A stretch of DNA of 9,383 nucleotides. Origin: Verrucomicrobiota bacterium. GTDB lineage: Bacteria > Verrucomicrobiota > Verrucomicrobiia > Limisphaerales > AV2. The notes below the pieces were generated by a model. It was not told the DNA's origin and did no database searches. It saw only the letters and a program-made list of their open reading frames with translations. The translations under genes were made by a program, and so were the position numbers. The DNA is taken from contig QHOP01000056.1 in the NCBI GenBank assembly GCA_003219345.1, forward strand, positions 1-9,383. The letters are read 5' to 3'. Positions within the stretch are counted from its first letter, which is position 1. Every line of letters starts with the position of its first letter. Shown here piece by piece: positions 6,841 to 9,383 of the stretch.

Positions 6841-7099
6841 AGGAGTTTCGATGTTGATGGTTCGTGAATTTTCAGGTTTGTCACAGTTGGTTTTCGCCGC
6901 CAGGAATCTTCTGTCAAAGGAATTTATTTTCCAAGCCGGCTCGCCGCGTCATTTCTGGAATCCGGGCCGGTCCTGGTTTCTTCACAACGGGGCCGAAGCT
7001 ATCTGTTCCTCGTTTCGCGGTGTTAATTGATAAACTTTGTCGGGGCATTGATTCCCTCAATCGGCCTGAGCTGGTGGCAGGCGTGCCCGAGGGCCGTCC
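6841..7099. other. intergenic stretch with no gene seen
   Basis: This stretch lies upstream of the lipoprotein gene and should contain its promoter on the minus strand. A TTGACA occurs on the minus strand at about 6914-6919, but the hexamer 17 bp further on (AAAACC) is a poor -10. Short open frames cross the region on both strands, but they continue through the transposon-like element at 7133-7289 and have no domain-like composition, so I do not call them. Confidence 0.5.
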
Positions 7100-7120
7100 T
7101 CTCCCATCGGATGGGGAGAG
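7100..7120. repeat. GC-rich hairpin repeat flanking the MITE-like insertion
   Basis: CTCTCCCAT pairs with ATGGGGAGAG around CGG, with one bulged G. It is followed by AGGGACAGGGTG, where the 157-bp element begins. If that element and one copy of the 11-bp duplication are removed, the sequence would read on as GGGACAGGGTGAGGGG. This suggests that the hairpin and its G-rich tail were one intergenic repeat before the insertion. Confidence 0.6.
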
Positions 7121-7132
7121 AGGGACAGGGTG

Positions 7133-7289
7133 CACTGTCATTGAAATAAGCCCGGTAGCGCGACCGCACGGGCAGGCTCCTAATCTTAATCCTAATGGTA
7201 ATCTTGCTCGGCCTAAGTTGTTGGAGATTAAGAGTAAGATTACGATTAAGATTAGGAAGAAGCCGTTCTGCCTTAATTCAATGGCAGTG
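7133..7289. mobile_element. MITE-like element, 157 bp, with 18-bp TIRs and 11-bp target duplication
   Basis: The left end CACTGTCATTGAAATAAG (7133-7150) and the reverse complement of the right end, CACTGCCATTGAATTAAG (7272-7289), match at 16 of 18 positions. GGGACAGGGTG occurs directly outside each end (7122-7132 and 7290-7300), an exact 11-bp direct repeat of the kind made on insertion. There is no coding capacity, so movement would need a transposase supplied elsewhere. TIRs of about 18 bp with an 11-bp duplication fit the IS4 family better than families making 2-9 bp duplications; that assignment is inference. The interior contains a second inverted repeat built of hexamers (7177-7257). 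Confidence 0.8.
7177..7257. repeat. inverted hexamer arrays inside the MITE-like element
   Basis: The left arm at about 7181-7204 reads as 6-base units TAATCT, TAATCC, TAATGG, TAATCT. The right arm at about 7226-7255 reads GATTAA, GAGTAA, GATTAC, GATTAA, GATTAG, the complementary units in reverse. The arms pair over TCCTAATCTTAATC and over GTAATCTT.CTC, with a 6-base unit (CTAATG) unpaired in the left arm. Both arms therefore look like short tandem arrays that gain or lose hexamers. Confidence 0.75.
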
Positions 7290-7393
7290 GGGACAGGGTG
7301 AGGGGTCTTCGGAAATCTTGCACACCGGACTCGATAGAGTGGCAGTGCCAAGTTGCGTCCGCGATGTTTCGCGAGGTCTCTCTGTTCTTGCTT

Positions 7394-7418
7394 GCGAGTG
7401 AGCAACTGGTACACTCGC
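7394..7418. promoter_or_regulatory. 7-bp dyad upstream of the LysR gene, possible operator
   Basis: GCGAGTG (7394-7400) and CACTCGC (7412-7418) are exact inverted repeats around 11 bases, ending 19 bp before the LysR start. LysR regulators often bind interrupted dyads near their own promoter, so autoregulation is possible. It does not fit the T-N11-A spacing exactly, and as RNA it could instead form a hairpin just before the start codon. Confidence 0.35.
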
Positions 7419-7437
7419 CAGCGAACCCCTTAGAGCC

Positions 7438-8313
7438 ATGAATATCCATCACCTGGAGCTGTTCTATTATGTTGCCAGGCATGGCGGCATCAGCGAGGCG
7501 GTGCGCAACATCCCTTACGGCATTCAACAGCCGGCGGTGAGCGCGCAAATCATTCAACTGGAAGAATCGTTGGGAGTGACCCTGTTCAATCGCCGCCCTT
7601 TCTCTCTGACCGCCGGCGGCGAAAAACTCTTTTGTTTCATCCAGCCGTTCTTTGACGGGCTGGAACCTTTGGCCGACGAACTGCGCGGGGGCAGGGCGCA
7701 GCAAGTCCGGTTCGGCGCCTCGGGCACCGTCCTGCGCGACCACCTGCCGGAACTGGCGCAACACGTGCGCAAGAAATTTCCCAACCTGAAATTGACCTTG
7801 CGCGAGGGACACCAGCCGCAGTTGGAAACCTGGCTGCAAAAGCAGGAGCTTGACCTCGCGGTGACGCTCCTCGAAGGCAAACCGCCCTCGGGCATCAACT
7901 CGCTCCCTTTGCTGAAGCTGCCTTTGGTCCTGCTCGTGCAAAGATCCTGTCGCCTGACGTCGGCTGAGGAACTTTGGAAGCGGGACAAAATCGAAGAAAC
8001 CCTCATCAGCCTGCCGCCGTACGAAGCGATCCCGAAACATTTTCAACAGGGCCTGAGCCGGCTGGGCATCGACTGGTTTCCCCGCATTGAAGTGACTTCG
8101 CTCGCGCTGATCGAGACTTACGTCGAATGCGGGTTTGGCATCGGACTGTCGCTCGCCATTCCCAGATACAGGTTGTCTCCAAAAATCCGGGTCCTTTCGC
8201 TGGATGCATTCACACCCGTGACCCTGGCCGCCCTCTGGCCGGGCAAAACGACGCCGCTCGTGCAGGCGTTTTTGGATGAACTGCGGGGTCGGGCGCAGGG
8301 ACTGACGAATTGA
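7438..8313 (+). CDS. LysR-type transcriptional regulator
   Basis: This 291-residue cytoplasmic DNA-binding protein has a winged helix-turn-helix at about 3-62, with the recognition helix in QQPAVSAQIIQLEESLG (30-46) and the wing in LFNRRPFSLTAGGEKL (49-64). A linker helix covers about 65-85, and a periplasmic-binding-protein-like effector domain runs from about 88 to 288. The effector domain opens with VRFGASGTVL and ends with the usual SLALIETYVECGFGIGLSL (221-239). The length is normal for the family. The turn before the recognition helix (NIPYGIQQPAVS) seems two residues longer than the common form (LGVSQPAVS). The effector and target genes are unknown; the nearest divergent gene is the lipoprotein about 600 bp away, and the next gene downstream encodes an exported protein. 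The ATG is set by the family start MNIHHLELF; TAGAG is only a weak Shine-Dalgarno. Confidence 0.95.
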   Translation: MNIHHLELFYYVARHGGISEAVRNIPYGIQQPAVSAQIIQLEESLGVTLFNRRPFSLTAGGEKLFCFIQPFFDGLEPLADELRGGRAQQVRFGASGTVLRDHLPELAQHVRKKFPNLKLTLREGHQPQLETWLQKQELDLAVTLLEGKPPSGINSLPLLKLPLVLLVQRSCRLTSAEELWKRDKIEETLISLPPYEAIPKHFQQGLSRLGIDWFPRIEVTSLALIETYVECGFGIGLSLAIPRYRLSPKIRVLSLDAFTPVTLAALWPGKTTPLVQAFLDELRGRAQGLTN

Positions 8314-8361
8314 ATGCCGGGCGCCGCGGACTGATTTGATCGCGTTGTTTGAGGAATAAGT

Positions 8362-8416
8362 CTTGCCCTGCAAGGCTGAAACTGGTAGTTCTCAGCACTA
8401 TCTGAACCGATAGCTG
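8362..8416 (+). promoter_or_regulatory. three adjacent hairpins, possible structured leader
   Basis: Three stems follow each other in the gap after the LysR gene. The first is CTTGC-CCT-GCAAG at 8362-8374. The second is CTGAAACT-GGT-AGTTCTCAG at 8376-8395 with one bulge. The third is CAGC(AC)TATC-TGAACC-GATAGCTG at 8393-8416 with a 2-base bulge. The second and third share CAG at 8393-8395, so they compete for it. A GGAGG and a short ORF follow at 8435. No T-run is present. This could be a leader RNA, an attenuator-like switch or the folded 3' end of the LysR transcript. I match it to no known riboswitch class. Confidence 0.4.
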
Positions 8417-8443
8417 AAGCAATCCTTCATCCCCGGAGGCCCT

Positions 8444-8587
8444 ATGAGAAAATTCGTCCTTCTTTTCGCGATGACAGGGGTAGAGTCTGTCACGTTCCCG
8501 AGTGAGAATCATGAAAGGCTTTGCGAAGTCTCTTCCAGACATTGCCTGTCCGTATTGGCGATGTGTCCTCTATCGGCAGCTCAATAA
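8444..8587 (+). CDS. possible 47-residue ORF or leader peptide
   Basis: The ATG at 8444 lies 4 bases after GGAGG (8435-8439), the only clear Shine-Dalgarno in the window. The product begins MRKFVLLFAMTGVESVTF, which resembles the start of a signal peptide. It then turns polar (SENHERLCEVSSRHC), has no clear cleavage site, and ends ...CPLSAAQ, 20 bp before the next gene. It may be a leader peptide, the stump of a decayed exported-protein gene, or chance. I do not recognise a family, and the composition of its second half does not look strongly coding. Confidence 0.25.
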   Translation: MRKFVLLFAMTGVESVTFPSENHERLCEVSSRHCLSVLAMCPLSAAQ

Positions 8588-8607
8588 CCCTTAGCGTGCA
8601 ACCCCCC

Positions 8608-9383
8608 ATGAAAAGCCGAATTCTCCAGATTCTGATGGCCTACACGGCGTGTGTTTTGTCCGTCGTGGCGCAGACTCCTCCCGGCGCGCCGGAAGACAAC
8701 GGCCTGATACCGAAGAGCGACACGATCTACATCAACGTCCCGCCGGTCTCCCCCAACAACGGCAACACGGAAAGCCTGGGCGTTGCCATTGGCCAGAACG
8801 GCAACGTGCTCGTCGGGTGGGAAGATGACGGAGACGGTTTTTTTGATACGGAATCGATCTGGACGATGTTTAACTCAAGCGGAGTCTCGATCACACCCGA
8901 TACGCCGCAGAGCTCGCTGGATCCTGCCTATGCGGGCCAGTCTGTGACGAACCGGTTTCTTTCCTATTTTCGCAAGGACGGCAGTGCGACTCCGGGAATT
9001 TCCTCCTGGGGCCCTAAAATTAAAGCCAACCCTTTTAGCGACGGATTCGGCATGGGCGCAACCTCCTATGGTCTGGGCACAGAGGTTCCAGAGTTCGCCG
9101 CTATCCAAACTCAAGCAGACGGCAGTGAGGGAGACTTTCCCTCGGTGCAGTTATTGACCAAGGATGGCCAGTCGGTCGGCATTGTGGCCGGGGTGGACGA
9201 TGCTTACGCGGACCGCGACGGCGACATTCGGATCGGCGACTGGGAGTATTTGTCGAACGGCAACATCGTGATCGTGGGTGAGAGCCGACAGGACCAGGAC
9301 CTGATCGACGTCTATGGCGGCTCGGCTCCCGGCCACCAGGCGATTTACCGCATTGTGGGTCCGACCGGCAACGTGGTCAAGGC
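8608..9383 (+). CDS. exported protein with EF-hand-like loop, 3' end outside the window
   Basis: The frame is open from ATG 8608 to the right edge (258 codons), so the gene is truncated by the window. An N-terminal signal peptide is clear: MKSR, a hydrophobic core ILQILMAYTACVLSVV, and probable signal peptidase I cleavage after VVA (residue 21). The mature part has strand-rich segments ending in hydrophobic runs, such as GVAIGQNGNVLVGWEDDGDG (58-77) and EYLSNGNIVIVGESR (213-227). These resemble the blades of secreted beta-propeller-like proteins (xGNxVVxW pattern). DRDGDIRIGDWE at 202-213 fits a 12-residue EF-hand loop, with acidic residues at loop positions 1, 3, 5 and 12 and Ile at 8; DDGDGFFD at 73-80 is also a possible metal loop. 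No enzymatic motif is seen. The start is fixed by the signal peptide; no Shine-Dalgarno precedes it (ACCCCCC). Confidence 0.85.
   Translation, partial: MKSRILQILMAYTACVLSVVAQTPPGAPEDNGLIPKSDTIYINVPPVSPNNGNTESLGVAIGQNGNVLVGWEDDGDGFFDTESIWTMFNSSGVSITPDTPQSSLDPAYAGQSVTNRFLSYFRKDGSATPGISSWGPKIKANPFSDGFGMGATSYGLGTEVPEFAAIQTQADGSEGDFPSVQLLTKDGQSVGIVAGVDDAYADRDGDIRIGDWEYLSNGNIVIVGESRQDQDLIDVYGGSAPGHQAIYRIVGPTGNVVK

Noticed and set aside
6864..7414. Open frames on both strands through the gap before the LysR gene
   Set aside because: They run through the inverted repeats and target duplication of the MITE-like element, so the frames are by-products of repeat sequence.
7273..8373. 366-codon minus-strand open frame across the LysR gene
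   Set aside because: It is antisense to a gene with an intact HTH and effector domain, rich in Arg and Gln, and crosses the edge of the transposon-like element.
8362..8440. Cyclic-di-GMP (GEMM) or glycine riboswitch
   Set aside because: The conserved cores of those classes could not be found; only generic hairpins are present.

Overview
The window looks like a chromosomal segment of a moderately GC-rich Gram-negative bacterium, and I infer Verrucomicrobiota, possibly the Pedosphaera/Limisphaera side. The grounds are the short palindromic repeats in almost every intergenic space, the near absence of Shine-Dalgarno sequences, and the style of the secreted proteins. No rRNA, tRNA, CRISPR array or intact transposase gene is visible, so this placement comes from character and not from a marker gene.

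Layout. Bases 1-3845 hold a minus-strand run. Read in the direction of transcription it is plsY (acyl-phosphate:glycerol-3-phosphate acyltransferase), overlapping by 4 bp a fused GNAT acyltransferase/class V aminotransferase, then a 69-residue single-span membrane protein, then a Spinster-like MFS transporter that runs off the left edge. Bases 4011-4976 hold a complete plus-strand transaldolase, divergent from plsY. A 25-bp-arm palindrome (4993-5060) separates it from a convergent sterol desaturase/fatty acid hydroxylase family protein (5143-5895, minus). Bases 5896-6234 carry two copies of a second palindromic repeat. A minus-strand lipoprotein follows (6235-6840), then about 600 bp without a gene. 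That stretch contains a 157-bp MITE-like element with 18-bp terminal inverted repeats and an 11-bp target duplication, inserted next to a GC-rich hairpin. A plus-strand LysR-type regulator (7438-8313) is followed by three adjacent hairpins, a doubtful 47-codon ORF with the only clear Shine-Dalgarno in the window, and the start of an exported protein with an EF-hand-like loop (8608 to the right edge).

How the genes may work together. Transaldolase is ordinary pentose phosphate metabolism. The most suggestive unit is the minus-strand run. PlsY makes lysophosphatidic acid. The GNAT half of the fusion resembles the LuxI/FeeM N-acyltransferase class. The PLP half resembles PhnW/AGT-type transaminases but lacks their substrate-binding Arg. 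Eukaryotic Spinster proteins move lysophospholipids or sphingosine-1-phosphate. Together these suggest, as inference only, a pathway that makes and moves an amino- or acyl-amino lipid.
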